This document shows positions 8,801-17,137 of a stretch of 64,000 nt of DNA, in pieces (the stretch's first letter is position 1; each line of letters opens with the position of its first letter). The notes under the pieces are model-generated. The model was not told the origin of the DNA. It searched no databases and saw only the letters and a program-made list of their open reading frames with translations. The translations under genes were made by a program, and so were the position numbers. Origin of the DNA: Desmospora profundinema (GTDB taxonomy: Bacteria; Bacillota; Bacilli; Thermoactinomycetales; DSM-45169); NCBI RefSeq assembly GCF_031454155.1, contig NZ_JAVDQG010000001.1, positions 558,001 through 622,000 of the forward strand, in the 5' to 3' direction.

Positions 8801-9376
8801 TTAGTGTTGAGGATGTTCATCATTTTTTTCTAATATCAGACGAACCGCCCGAGTGGTGACAGGCGCTCCCCACATGTGATCATCATGATGATCCATCTTG
8901 CCCACATCCCCAATCCCCACTATTAACGGAAACCGGTATTGGTTTAACACATCTACTGTATCTCCTTTAATCCGCAACGGCTCATGGACCTGCTCCACTC
9001 CGTCTTTATCCACACCATGGTGAACCACGCGTCCATCTTGGTCCAGGGCCACATCGACGGCGACACCTTCCACTTCGGAGCAATTGGAAGCCACAGCAAC
9101 CACTCCCAACACTTCAATGTCTGGATGGGACGCAACCATTTCCAGGGCCTGTTCCCCTTTCCCCTTGTGTTTGGAACCGCAATCATCAAACATGACCAGC
9201 ACCGGATCATAAGCCGCCTCCCGAATCATGTCCACCAGTTGTTCTCCGGTGAGCGGAGTCGGATTGCCGGCTGAAGCGGAAATACAACGTCCTCCGACCT
9301 GCCTTGCCACCTGTTCCACCGTCTTCTTGGCCACCCGGTCTCCATCCGTGATGACAATTACCTTTCGTTTCTGCAT
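8801..9376 (-). CDS. spoVAEA: Stage V sporulation protein AE, soluble subunit (SpoVAEA)
   Basis: This 191-residue protein is predicted to be soluble and belongs to the SpoVA set, which moves dipicolinic acid and calcium into the forespore and releases them at germination. It opens MQKRKVIVITDGDRVAKKTV and carries MFDDCGSKHKGKGEQAL and SNCSEVEGVAVD, blocks I recall from SpoVAEA of Bacillus. The exact function is unknown and the protein is dispensable in some spore formers. It is the last spoVA gene here, four bases after spoVAEB. In B. subtilis a spoVAF gene normally follows before lysA; none is present here. Confidence 0.88.
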   Translation of the reverse strand: MQKRKVIVITDGDRVAKKTVEQVARQVGGRCISASAGNPTPLTGEQLVDMIREAAYDPVLVMFDDCGSKHKGKGEQALEMVASHPDIEVLGVVAVASNCSEVEGVAVDVALDQDGRVVHHGVDKDGVEQVHEPLRIKGDTVDVLNQYRFPLIVGIGDVGKMDHHDDHMWGAPVTTRAVRLILEKNDEHPQH

Positions 9377-9380
9377 GGGA

Positions 9381-9734
9381 TCAACCTTTTGGCCGGAAGA
9401 CCAAAGCGGTCAAAAAACCAAAGATAATGGCGGCTGAGATACCGGCGCTTGTAATCTCGAAAATCCCCGTCAATACACCGATCAAGCCGCTTCTTTTCGA
9501 TTCACTGATGGCCCCTTCCACCAACGAGTTGCCAAAGCTGGTGATGGGAACGGTGGCACCGGCGCCGGCAAATTTAATCAAGGGTTCATACCAGCCAAAC
9601 CCTGCCATCACGGCACCTGCCACCACCAACAGACTGAGAACGTGCGCCGGCGTAAGCGGCGTCAAATCCAACAGCAATTGTCCCACCACACAGATCAGAC
9701 CACCGACCAAAAAAGCGGACCAAAATGTACCCAT
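9381..9734 (-). CDS. spoVAEB: Stage V sporulation protein SpoVAEB
   Basis: This is a small integral membrane protein (117 residues, three to four hydrophobic segments) of the SpoVA channel complex in the inner spore membrane. The sequence [33 protein letters not shown] and [15 protein letters not shown] is almost diagnostic for SpoVAEB. It differs from the related SpoVAC, which has GFANSM in the corresponding place. It follows spoVAB after 18 bases, although in B. subtilis spoVAC and spoVAD stand between spoVAB and spoVAEB. The start MGTFWSAF at 9734 agrees with the family length of about 116 residues. Confidence 0.93.
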   Translation of the reverse strand: MGTFWSAFLVGGLICVVGQLLLDLTPLTPAHVLSLLVVAGAVMAGFGWYEPLIKFAGAGATVPITSFGNSLVEGAISESKRSGLIGVLTGIFEITSAGISAAIIFGFLTALVFRPKG

Positions 9735-9752
9735 GAACCATCACACCTTTCC

Positions 9753-10208
9753 CTAAAAAACCAGAAATACAATCCACTGAAACAGTGAACCCACTATTTT
9801 CCCCAAAATCATCGCCGTCAACAACCAGGCCAACCGATTTTTCATTCCCAGGCGCTTGGCCAGGATCGGCAGCACGTTGAGCACTTCAGTCAACCCCGCT
9901 GCAAGCAGACCGACAAAAGAACCGGCTAACAAGCCAATGAGCGGCATCACCGTCATCATGAGGGGAATCGCATGCCAATCGCGAAAGTCCACCCAAGTGG
10001 CAAATACCGCCCCTGCGATTAATGCTCCTTCATACCAGTGAATCCACCGAACGCTCCGGGTCAACACAGTCAATCTCGGGATGATGTCCAATACGGTTAA
10101 AAATGCAACCAATCCGCTGCCGACAGCCAATCCTCCTGCCAGTCCCACCAGCACCAATATCGATTCATCCAGAAGAGTCATGGCTGCCAGCCCGCTTCGC
10201 TTTCTCAT
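9753..10208 (-). CDS. spoVAB: Stage V sporulation protein SpoVAB
   Basis: SpoVAB is a membrane protein of the SpoVA complex with four hydrophobic segments. The core VGLAGGLAVGSGLVAFLTVL followed by IPRLTVLT, and later GALIAGAV, are typical. The open frame starts at ATG 10208 (MRKRSGLAA) and overlaps the spoVAA end by 44 bases. An internal ATG at 10181 (MTLLDESILV) would align better with the N-terminus of B. subtilis SpoVAB and leave a 17-base overlap. Neither start has a clear Shine-Dalgarno sequence, so translation probably depends on coupling to spoVAA. Confidence 0.88.
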   Translation of the reverse strand: MRKRSGLAAMTLLDESILVLVGLAGGLAVGSGLVAFLTVLDIIPRLTVLTRSVRWIHWYEGALIAGAVFATWVDFRDWHAIPLMMTVMPLIGLLAGSFVGLLAAGLTEVLNVLPILAKRLGMKNRLAWLLTAMILGKIVGSLFQWIVFLVF

Positions 10209-10785
10209 GATCCACGAAATACTGATCGATGTTCTCCTGGTACAAGAACACCTCCAACTCCAACGGTGTCGGCTCTTCGTTCAACTTTCGTTTCCAGACG
10301 TGGTTGAAAAAGATGAGCATACCCAAGCCAATTCCGAGAGAATAGGGGATCTGGAGGAGGAGAGGGCGTTCCGATTCCACCCCTGTCAACAGGTAGTGAA
10401 TGCGTTGGTGTACCTCCAACATACTGACATCAGCATGGAAATTCATGATCGCTAAACCCGAGCCGACAAATAAAAGCAACCATACCGGAAAAACCAAAAG
10501 AGCACGGGAACGGTTTAAAGGAGAGGATTGCTCCACGATGGTGTGAGGAGGGCCGATTTGTCTGAAGTCCCATTCCGGCCCTATTTGTCGCAATACACGG
10601 ACCACATCCATCCACTCCACCATCATGACGGAACTGTTTCCGGGTTGAAAGCGAGCCACGGGAAGGCGTTTTAGCTTTTCTTCATCCCCTTGTGCGAGGA
10701 GATGGGCCACCTCGCCAAGGTGGATCATTCGCCCCTTTGGAGCTTGGATCCGCTTTTTCATTTGGATGTAAACCACCTTGGACAC
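10165..10785 (-). CDS. spoVAA: Stage V sporulation protein SpoVAA
   Basis: SpoVAA is a membrane-associated subunit of the dipicolinate transport complex. The 206-residue product has a soluble N-terminal half (VYIQMKKRIQAPKGRMIHLG) and two hydrophobic helices in the middle (about 112-130 and 155-173), ending in a charged tail. Length and pattern match SpoVAA of Bacillus. A GTG at 10785 with purine-rich sequence upstream (AAGGGAAGGG) is the chosen start. A strong terminator separates it from sigF, so the spoVA genes probably have their own forespore promoter. No convincing SigG -35/-10 pair was identified by eye. Confidence 0.88.
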   Translation of the reverse strand: MSKVVYIQMKKRIQAPKGRMIHLGEVAHLLAQGDEEKLKRLPVARFQPGNSSVMMVEWMDVVRVLRQIGPEWDFRQIGPPHTIVEQSSPLNRSRALLVFPVWLLLFVGSGLAIMNFHADVSMLEVHQRIHYLLTGVESERPLLLQIPYSLGIGLGMLIFFNHVWKRKLNEEPTPLELEVFLYQENIDQYFVDHEKAKRAGSHDSSG

Positions 10786-10848
10786 CGGGATCCCTTCCCT
10801 TCAGAACCTCCCTGGCGTTAGTATGGATCGCGTTTCCATGAGCCATAC

Positions 10849-10880
10849 AAAAAACGCCCGAACCTGACGGGCGTTTTTTG
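10849..10880 (-). terminator. Terminator of the spoIIA operon
   Basis: Near-perfect hairpin AAAAAACGCCCG / CGGGCGTTTTTT between the sigF stop codon and spoVAA. It ends in a T-run on the minus strand and is symmetrical enough to act on both strands. Confidence 0.9.
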
Positions 10881-10886
10881 GTTCCT

Positions 10887-11648
10887 TCAAGCAGAACCGT
10901 CCATCTCTTCTCGCATACGGCGAATAATCTTTTTCTCCAACCGGGAGACTTGCACCTGGGAAATCCCAAGCCGCTGCGCCACCTCCGACTGTGTCTTATC
11001 CTTGAAGTAGCGGAGGTAGACAATCAACCGCTCCCGCTCATCCAATTGTTCCATCGCTTCTTTCAGCGCCAGTTTGTCAAACCAGGCATCCCCGGATTCG
11101 TCGGAGATTTGATCCATCAAGGTGATGGGATCGCCATCATTCTCGTAGACCGTTTCATGGATGGAAGCGGGAGTGCGGTTGGCTTCCTGAGCAAATACGA
11201 TTTCCTCCGCCGTCACTCCCATCTCCTCCGCCAGTTCATGCACTGTGGGAGAACGGCCCAAACGTTTGGTCAGTTCATCTTTACCCTTGCGGATCCGGTT
11301 GGACAACTCCTTCAGGGAACGGCTCACTTTCACCATTCCATCATCCCGCAGGAACCGCTGGATCTCTCCGATAATCATCGGCACCGCGTAAGTGGAAAAT
11401 TTTACGTCGTATCCTAAATCAAACTTGTCCACTGCTTTCAACAACCCGATACATCCAATCTGAAAGAGGTCCTCCGCTTCATACCCCCGGTTGAGAAAGC
11501 GCTGCACCACCGACCATACCAGCCGGATATTGTGCTGGACCAACCGGTCCCGCGCCTCGGTATCCCCTTTTTGACTGGATTGGATCAGCTTTTTGACTTC
11601 ATCGTCGGACAGATGTTTGTGCTTGGAGTTGCGCACATCCGAATCCAT
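10887..11648 (-). CDS. sigF: RNA polymerase sigma factor SigF (SpoIIAC)
   Basis: SigF is the first forespore-specific sigma factor of sporulation. The protein (about 253 residues from ATG 11648) has region 2 with DLFQIGCIGLLKAVDKFD and FSTYAVPMIIGEI, region 3 with LGRSPTVHELAEEMG, and region 4 with QSEVAQRLGISQVQVSRLEK for -35 recognition. It is held inactive by SpoIIAB and released through SpoIIAA, both encoded just upstream. GTG 11660 is an alternative start four codons earlier, but the purine-rich AAGGGTGGGTGG fits ATG 11648 better. It is the third gene of the spoIIAA-spoIIAB-sigF operon. Confidence 0.96.
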   Translation of the reverse strand: MDSDVRNSKHKHLSDDEVKKLIQSSQKGDTEARDRLVQHNIRLVWSVVQRFLNRGYEAEDLFQIGCIGLLKAVDKFDLGYDVKFSTYAVPMIIGEIQRFLRDDGMVKVSRSLKELSNRIRKGKDELTKRLGRSPTVHELAEEMGVTAEEIVFAQEANRTPASIHETVYENDGDPITLMDQISDESGDAWFDKLALKEAMEQLDERERLIVYLRYFKDKTQSEVAQRLGISQVQVSRLEKKIIRRMREEMDGSA

Positions 11649-11662
11649 GGCCCCACCCACCC

Positions 11663-12115
11663 TTAATTCCGAATGGTCTGTTGTTGGGTTTTGAGGCGCT
11701 TCATCAAACGGATGCGTGTCCCTTTTCCCGGTGCCGAATCCACTTCCACCTGATCCATGAAGTTCTCCATAATGGTAAAACCCATACCGGAACGTTCCAG
11801 TTCCGGCTTAGAAGTAAACAGCGGCTGGCGCGCTTCCTCTACATCAGGAATGCCCAGTCCCTCATCTTCGATGGTGATAGCGATTTCGTTTCCATGAATC
11901 TCGGTGCGGATGGTGATCGTCCCGTGGGTCTTTTCCTCATACCCATGGATCACCGCATTGGTGACTGCCTCCGACACCACTGTTTTAATATCGGTCAGCT
12001 CTTCCATAGTAGGATCCAACTGCGATATGAATGAAGCGACCGCGACACGGGCAAAGGACTCATTCTCTGAACGACTGGCAAACCGGAGCTCCATTCGATT
12101 GTGGAATGAACTCAT
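11663..12115 (-). CDS. spoIIAB: Anti-sigma F factor and SpoIIAA kinase SpoIIAB
   Basis: SpoIIAB is a GHKL-fold protein that binds SigF and also phosphorylates SpoIIAA. The product from ATG 12115 is 150 residues and contains [19 protein letters not shown], the N-box [18 protein letters not shown] and the G1-type motif [12 protein letters not shown], then [13 protein letters not shown]. The ATG overlaps the TGA of spoIIAA (ATGA), a coupling also typical of other Bacillales. An open extension to 12130 adds only five codons and is unlikely to be used. Confidence 0.96.
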   Translation of the reverse strand: MSSFHNRMELRFASRSENESFARVAVASFISQLDPTMEELTDIKTVVSEAVTNAVIHGYEEKTHGTITIRTEIHGNEIAITIEDEGLGIPDVEEARQPLFTSKPELERSGMGFTIMENFMDQVEVDSAPGKGTRIRLMKRLKTQQQTIRN

Positions 12116-12465
12116 GACGCCACCCCGCAAGCACGCAACGCCGCAAATTCATCATCATGCAGAGCGAGGATTTTAAACATCCCGGAGAGTTCAAACAGAC
12201 GGTGAATGGAAGGATGGACAGAACAGAGGTACAACTTTCCTCCCTGTTCCGAAATTTGTCGATAACGCCCCAGCACCACACCCAATCCAGAACTGTCCAT
12301 AAACGAGAGTTCGGACAAATTGAGTATCATATGGGCATAAATTCCCTTAGCCAACTCCGCATCCATTCGCTTCCGTGCCTCTGCCGCCGTATGGTGGTCC
12401 AATTCCCCCGAGAGGCGGACGATCAACACGTTCCGTCGATGGGTGACATCAACAAATAAACTCAC
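12112..12465 (-). CDS. spoIIAA: Anti-sigma F factor antagonist SpoIIAA
   Basis: SpoIIAA is a STAS-domain protein. In its unphosphorylated form it displaces SigF from SpoIIAB in the forespore. The phosphorylatable serine is in [16 protein letters not shown], within the family consensus. At 117 residues it has normal length. The start is GTG 12465, preceded by AGGGGGG. A candidate SigH promoter lies at 12520-12547, consistent with early-sporulation expression of this operon separate from dacF. Confidence 0.96.
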   Translation of the reverse strand: MSLFVDVTHRRNVLIVRLSGELDHHTAAEARKRMDAELAKGIYAHMILNLSELSFMDSSGLGVVLGRYRQISEQGGKLYLCSVHPSIHRLFELSGMFKILALHDDEFAALRACGVAS

Positions 12466-12519
12466 TTTGTTTCCCCCCTGCTAGATCTGGTAGTGATCCG
12501 ACCTCGTGCACCCCTTCCC

Positions 12520-12547
12520 ATTCCACAAAATCGCTGCCGGTTCCTGC
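12520..12547 (-). promoter_or_regulatory. Candidate SigH promoter of the spoIIA operon
   Basis: Minus strand: GCAGGAACC, then 12 bases, then GTGGAAT, close to the recalled SigH consensus (RnAGGAwWW, N11-12, RnnGAAT). It lies about 55 bases upstream of the spoIIAA GTG start. In B. subtilis this operon is SigH-dependent, so the placement fits. Confidence 0.55.
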
Positions 12548-12562
12548 TCTTTGACAAAAGAG

Positions 12563-12603
12563 GAAAAAAATCGAGTCCTCCCGCCATGGAGAGGACTCGA
12601 TTT
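12563..12603 (-). terminator. Terminator of dacF, beyond a repeat element
   Basis: Minus-strand hairpin AAATCGAGTCCTC / GAGGACTCGATTT continuing into a T-run. It stands 185 bases beyond the dacF stop codon, with the dispersed repeat 12627-12772 in between. This suggests the repeat inserted between dacF and its terminator. Confidence 0.8.
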
Positions 12604-12626
12604 GTCGATCTTTTTATCTCATTTTC

Positions 12627-12772
12627 TAGAGCGTATCTGAACAATCCGTAGGGCAAGATCCCGGGTTGGGTTGGCTGTCTTCGTTTCGTTGCAAAAAGCC
12701 GCAAAGGCGTACCAAAAGCCAACCCAACCCTCCCTTTTTCTCATGGAAAAATGAATGACCAGACACGCTCTA
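12627..12772. repeat. Dispersed TIR element, copy A (146 bp)
   Basis: Ends TAGAGCGTATCTG and CAGACACGCTCTA form an imperfect terminal inverted repeat beginning with TA on both sides. Inside, GGGTTGGGTTGGCT (12662-12675) and AGCCAACCCAACCC form a perfect 14-base inner inverted repeat. The block GTCTTCGTTTCGTTGCAAAA follows the left inner arm and is shared with copies C and D. There is no coding capacity. It starts 15 bases after the dacF stop codon. Confidence 0.85.
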
Positions 12773-12787
12773 ATCGCAAGCTCGTCT

Positions 12788-13984
12788 TTATGCTGGAGGT
12801 TCTTCGGAGATCGGAGCCTCCTCCGGCAAAAAGAGCATCTTCTTCACAGTACGTTTAAACAACGTCCATGCGCCGGCCCGGGGGATATCACGTGCGGATA
12901 GCAAGTCCATCTCCGACACGGCCTTTCCGTCTTTCTCCACCACGACCCGTCCCAATCGCTGCCCTTTTTTAATGGGGGCTTTCAATTTTTCCCACTCCAG
13001 ACGCTTGGTGTACTGATCCGGCTTTTCCCCTTTTTTGATAAGGATACTAAACTGTTGCGGGGAGCGGACATCGATTTGATTGCGGAGCCCCTTGTCCACC
13101 TTTAGACGGGCGATCGAATCCCCCTGTCGATAAACAACATGATTATTGTACTGGCTGAATGCGTAATCCAACATGCGAGTAATCTCTCGGTTGCGCGCCT
13201 TGGGATTGGGTTCCCCCATCACAACAGCGATCAATCGGAAATTGCCCCGTTGAGCGGTGGCGGCAAGGCAATACTTCGCTTCCGCGGTAAAACCGGTCTT
13301 CAATCCGTCCATCCCTTCATAAAACTTAACCAACCGGTTGGTATTAACCAGCCAAAAGGGATTATCTGAATCCTTGCGCAGATAATCTTCGTAAATGCGA
13401 GTGAACTCGGTGACATCCTTATGTTTTACAAGCTCTCTCGACATCGTAGCAATATCCCGGGCAGTGGTACGGTGATCCTTGGCAGGAAGGCCATTGGGGT
13501 TGACAAAGTGAGTATTTTTCATCCCCAATTGAGCCGCTCGTTCATTCATGTTGGCTACGAATGCTTCTTCCGTGCCCGCGATGTGTTCTGCCAATGCAAC
13601 GGAGGCGTCATTAGCGCTGCCGACGGCTACCGCCTTAAACAGATCACGCAGCGTCATCGTTTCACCCGGTTCCAGGTAAATCTGGGATCCGCCCATGGAA
13701 GCAGCATGTTCGCTGATCCGAACTGTGTCGTCAAAGGAGATTTTCCCTTCATCCAGCGCTTCCATGATCAACAGCATGGTCATAATCTTCGTCACGCTGG
13801 CCGGGGGAAGAGATTCATCGCTGTTTTTTTCGTACAGGACGGTACCTGTATCCGCATCCAACAAAATAGCGGAACGGGCTTCCGGAGCTAGCCCTCCTTC
13901 CGTTGCGGCGGCCGCCGGGAGCGGCATCGCTGCATTCAGGGCTAAACAAAGCACCATGATCCCAAAACCAATTCGCTTGTGCAT
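12788..13984 (-). CDS. dacF: D-alanyl-D-alanine carboxypeptidase DacF
   Basis: This is a low-molecular-weight penicillin-binding protein that removes the terminal D-Ala from peptidoglycan stem peptides. In Bacillus DacF helps set spore cortex cross-linking. A signal peptide (about 1-26, ending PAAAA) precedes the S11 peptidase domain with the active-site tetrad PASVTK, the SxN motif in GSANDASV and KTGFT. A C-terminal beta domain and an amphipathic tail ending in FKRTVKKMLFLPEE likely hold it on the membrane. ATG 13984 follows GGAGGAGGG; a TTG lies one codon upstream. The position next to spoIIAA is the same as in B. subtilis, which supports dacF rather than a vegetative dacA. Confidence 0.93.
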   Translation of the reverse strand: MHKRIGFGIMVLCLALNAAMPLPAAAATEGGLAPEARSAILLDADTGTVLYEKNSDESLPPASVTKIMTMLLIMEALDEGKISFDDTVRISEHAASMGGSQIYLEPGETMTLRDLFKAVAVGSANDASVALAEHIAGTEEAFVANMNERAAQLGMKNTHFVNPNGLPAKDHRTTARDIATMSRELVKHKDVTEFTRIYEDYLRKDSDNPFWLVNTNRLVKFYEGMDGLKTGFTAEAKYCLAATAQRGNFRLIAVVMGEPNPKARNREITRMLDYAFSQYNNHVVYRQGDSIARLKVDKGLRNQIDVRSPQQFSILIKKGEKPDQYTKRLEWEKLKAPIKKGQRLGRVVVEKDGKAVSEMDLLSARDIPRAGAWTLFKRTVKKMLFLPEEAPISEEPPA

Positions 13985-14074
13985 CAACGCTTCCCTCCTC
14001 CTGGAGTGGTGTCCCTAGTTTGATCAGCCGAAAGGAGAAATATTCCATGTTTATCCGGAAGGTTCCATTGAACC

Positions 14075-14104
14075 AAAAAACCAGTCCCTTAAGGACTGGC
14101 TTTT
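14075..14104 (-). terminator. Terminator of the deoB-PNP-pdp operon
   Basis: Minus-strand hairpin AAGCCAGTCC / GGGACTGGTT with a T-run after it, 26 bases past the pdp stop codon. Confidence 0.85.
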
Positions 14105-14129
14105 AAAACCAACGGGGTGATTCAATCCT

Positions 14130-15437
14130 TTACGGCGTAACAACACCTTTGATCAATACCGGTGCGGAAACCGCATGATTTTCGATCCGGATGGCAAACC
14201 GGAGCTTCTCGGTCACTTCATCGACGGGACCGCCTTTTCGTACATGGAGAACAGCCAACACATCCCCTTCCCGAACGGGATCTCCCACCTTTTTCTCCAA
14301 GACGACACCCACTCCGTAGTCAATGTCGGATTCCTTTGTTTCCCGTCCCGCTCCCAGTTTCATCGCACACAGACCAATGGTTTCCGATTCCAGAGCGGAT
14401 ACCGTTCCGGAACGGTCGGCCGTTACCTCCACTACATGGTCGGCTTGGGGGAGGAGTTCCGGATGATCGATCGCCCGCGCGTCACCGCCTTGGGCTTGCA
14501 CAAACCGGCGGAACATCTCCAGGGCCGAACCATCAGCCAGACAGGCCTTCAACCTCTGCTTGGCCTCTTCCGGTGTATCCGCACGTCCCCCTAAAACCAC
14601 CATATGTGCACCCAATTCCAGGCATAGTTCCGTCAGGTCGGCAGGCCCCTCTCCCCGCAGCGTATCAATGGCTTCACGAACTTCCAGCGCGTTGCCGACA
14701 GCCCTGCCCAAGGGCTGGTCCATGTCACTGATCACCGCCACTGTCCGGCGGTTCACATGGGTTCCGATGCGAACCATGGCCTCGGCCAATTCCCGGGCCC
14801 GCTCTTCCGCTTTCATAAAGGCACCGCCACCGGTTTTTACATCCAAAACGATCGCGTCAGCACCTGCCGCGATCTTTTTGCTCATAATCGAACTGGCGAT
14901 GAGCGGGATGGAATCCACCGTCGCGGTTACATCCCGCAGCGCGTACAGTTGCTTGTCGGCCGGAGTGAGGGCTGCCGTCTGCCCCATGACCGCAATACCC
15001 AAATCGTTTACCTGGCGGACAAAGGCTGTTGTCGACAAGCTGGTGGAAAAGCCGGGGAATGACTCCAATTTATCGATTGTTCCCCCGGTATGCCCCAACC
15101 CCCGTCCGGACAATTTAGCTACCGGTACGCCGACGGCCGCCACCATCGGCCCCAGCACCAACGTGGTGGTATCCCCCACTCCACCGGTGCTGTGTTTATC
15201 CACTTTCACCCCTTGGATCGCCGACAAATCGACCACATCGCCGGAACGTACCATTTCCATCGTTAGATCAGCCGTCTCCCGCTCGTCCATCCCTTGGAAA
15301 AAAACGGCCATCGCCCATGCGGAAAGCTGGTAATCGGGAATTTCTCCCTTGGCATACCCTTGGATTAGATGACGAATTTCATCCGGGGAGAGGGAGTCTC
15401 CTTCCCTCTTCTTACGAATGATATCAGACGTTCTCAT
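14130..15437 (-). CDS. pdp: Pyrimidine-nucleoside phosphorylase
   Basis: Pdp splits uridine and thymidine/deoxyuridine with phosphate to give the base and (deoxy)ribose-1-phosphate. The 435-residue protein shows the helical N-terminal domain, the phosphate-binding signature [20 protein letters not shown] near residue 80, and [17 protein letters not shown]. The lysine-rich segment [20 protein letters not shown] and a C-terminal barrel-sandwich domain complete the fold. Its ATG overlaps the stop of the upstream phosphorylase by one base (TGATG). It works with DeoB in the same operon, which converts the sugar phosphate to the 5-phosphate. Confidence 0.96.
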   Translation of the reverse strand: MRTSDIIRKKREGDSLSPDEIRHLIQGYAKGEIPDYQLSAWAMAVFFQGMDERETADLTMEMVRSGDVVDLSAIQGVKVDKHSTGGVGDTTTLVLGPMVAAVGVPVAKLSGRGLGHTGGTIDKLESFPGFSTSLSTTAFVRQVNDLGIAVMGQTAALTPADKQLYALRDVTATVDSIPLIASSIMSKKIAAGADAIVLDVKTGGGAFMKAEERARELAEAMVRIGTHVNRRTVAVISDMDQPLGRAVGNALEVREAIDTLRGEGPADLTELCLELGAHMVVLGGRADTPEEAKQRLKACLADGSALEMFRRFVQAQGGDARAIDHPELLPQADHVVEVTADRSGTVSALESETIGLCAMKLGAGRETKESDIDYGVGVVLEKKVGDPVREGDVLAVLHVRKGGPVDEVTEKLRFAIRIENHAVSAPVLIKGVVTP

Positions 15438-16261
15438 CAGTCTTCGACCTCGGCGATGATCCCTTTGACCAACTGAATAAAACGGGGCTTCGTCCGGTTG
15501 GCCACTTCCACCACCTGCTCATGGGTGAGAGGCTCCAGCTCTTCACCGATCGCCATATCGGTAATGCAGGAGATTCCCAAAGAGCGCAGACCACAATGAC
15601 GGGCGGCAATCACTTCCGGTGCGGTGGACATTCCGACGGTATCCCCTCCCAGATTGCGCAACATAATCAGCTCTGCCGGTGTCATGTAAGCCGGACCGCT
15701 GATGGCGGCGTACACACCCTGTTGAAGGGGGATCCCCAGCTCCTCGCCGACTCGGTGGGCCAGTTGGATCAGGTCTTTGTCATAGGCAGCGGACATATCA
15801 GGAAAGCGGACCCCCAACCGGGAATCATTGGGGCCGATCAAGGGGTTCGTTCCGGTTAGATTGAGATGATCGTCGATCAGCATCAAGTCGCCTGCCTTAA
15901 AATCCGGATTCATACCGCCGCAGGCATTGGTAGCGATCAAGGTTTTTATACCCAGGGCTTTCATCACATAGACCGGAAAGACGACGTCCCGTTGGGGATA
16001 CCCTTCATAGTAGTGAAAACGACCCTGCATCGCGACCACGTTCTTCCCCGACAGACGCCCCAGCACCAGCTGCCCAGCGTGCCCTTCCACAGTCGATTCC
16101 GGAAAGTGAGGAATATCTGAGTACGGGATCACATCCGCCTCTTCCATATCGTTGGCCAAATCCCCCAACCCGGAACCCAGGATTAGTCCAATCGCAGGAC
16201 GATGGGACGTTTTTTCTTGTATCCGTGCACGTGCTTCTTGAATTTGTTCATAACGGGACAT
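15437..16261 (-). CDS. Trimeric purine nucleoside phosphorylase paralogue with altered base-binding residues
   Basis: This 274-residue protein belongs to the trimeric PNP family: [12 protein letters not shown], the phosphate loop [10 protein letters not shown] and [12 protein letters not shown] are intact. Two positions that contact the purine in canonical enzymes differ. The Glu of GPxYETPAE is Met (GPAYMTPAE), and the Asn of SCISNxA is Asp (SCITDMA). The neighbouring paralogue at 16290-17120 keeps both. In human PNP the matching Asn-to-Asp change is known to favour 6-aminopurines, so adenosine-like substrates are a fair guess for this copy. It lies between punA and pdp in one operon. Confidence 0.9.
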   Translation of the reverse strand: MSRYEQIQEARARIQEKTSHRPAIGLILGSGLGDLANDMEEADVIPYSDIPHFPESTVEGHAGQLVLGRLSGKNVVAMQGRFHYYEGYPQRDVVFPVYVMKALGIKTLIATNACGGMNPDFKAGDLMLIDDHLNLTGTNPLIGPNDSRLGVRFPDMSAAYDKDLIQLAHRVGEELGIPLQQGVYAAISGPAYMTPAELIMLRNLGGDTVGMSTAPEVIAARHCGLRSLGISCITDMAIGEELEPLTHEQVVEVANRTKPRFIQLVKGIIAEVED

Positions 16262-16289
16262 GATCTTCTTCCTTTCTTTTGTGAAAAGT

Positions 16290-17120
16290 TCAAACGGAAC
16301 GGATGTCTTTTACAATTCCTTTGACCAGACGGATAAAACGAGGCTTCACCTGTTCCGCCGTTTCCATCACTTCATCATGAGAAAGCGGCTGATCCAGCAT
16401 TCCGGCAGCCAGATTGGAGATGCAGGAGAGGCCCAGCACCCGAATGCCCGCATGCCGGGCCGCAATCACTTCGGGAACAGTGGACATGCCGACGGCATCT
16501 CCCCCCAGTTTGCGAAACATACGGATCTCTGCCGGCGTTTCGTACGTGGGCCCGGTTAAGCCGACATACACCCCTTCTTGAAGCGGAATGTCGAGCGCTT
16601 CCGCCACCCGCCTGGCCAGCTGGCGGTAAGACGGATCATAGGCTTCGGACATGTCGGGAAACCGAACGCCCCATTTCGGAGCATTGGGTCCCATCAACGG
16701 ATTGTCATACATGAAGTTGATGTGGTCCCGGATCAGCATCAGATCCCCGGCAGAAAAGTCGACTTGAATACCGCCGGCTGCATTGGTGACGATCAACGTC
16801 TCCACTCCCAGCTCTTTCATCACACGGATCGGGAATGTAACCTGATCCAATCCATACCCTTCGTAGTAGTGAAAACGACCTTGCATCGCCACCACCGTCT
16901 GGCCTTCCAGTTCCCCCAATACCAGTTGTCCGGCATGTCCCTCCACTGTGGATACAGGAAAATGGGGGATATCCCCGTAGGGAATCACATCGGCAATTGT
17001 CACTTCCTGCGCCAGCACGCCCAAACCGGACCCCAGCACCAATCCGATTGCGGGACGGTGACCGGATTGCTTTCGAATGTATGCAGCCGCCTCATTTGCT
17101 TCTTTCACCATTGGTTTCAT
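16290..17120 (-). CDS. punA: Purine nucleoside phosphorylase PunA
   Basis: This is a trimeric PNP that cleaves inosine and guanosine with phosphate to base and ribose-1-phosphate. The 276-residue product has [43 protein letters not shown], the base-binding glutamate in GPTYETPAEIRM and the asparagine in SCISNLAAGM, all as in B. subtilis PunA. Its start ATG 17120 is 17 bases after the deoB stop. It is followed after 28 bases by a divergent paralogue, which suggests the second copy took on another purine specificity. Confidence 0.95.
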   Translation of the reverse strand: MKPMVKEANEAAAYIRKQSGHRPAIGLVLGSGLGVLAQEVTIADVIPYGDIPHFPVSTVEGHAGQLVLGELEGQTVVAMQGRFHYYEGYGLDQVTFPIRVMKELGVETLIVTNAAGGIQVDFSAGDLMLIRDHINFMYDNPLMGPNAPKWGVRFPDMSEAYDPSYRQLARRVAEALDIPLQEGVYVGLTGPTYETPAEIRMFRKLGGDAVGMSTVPEVIAARHAGIRVLGLSCISNLAAGMLDQPLSHDEVMETAEQVKPRFIRLVKGIVKDIRSV

Positions 17121-17137
17121 TGTTTTGTGCCTCCCCT

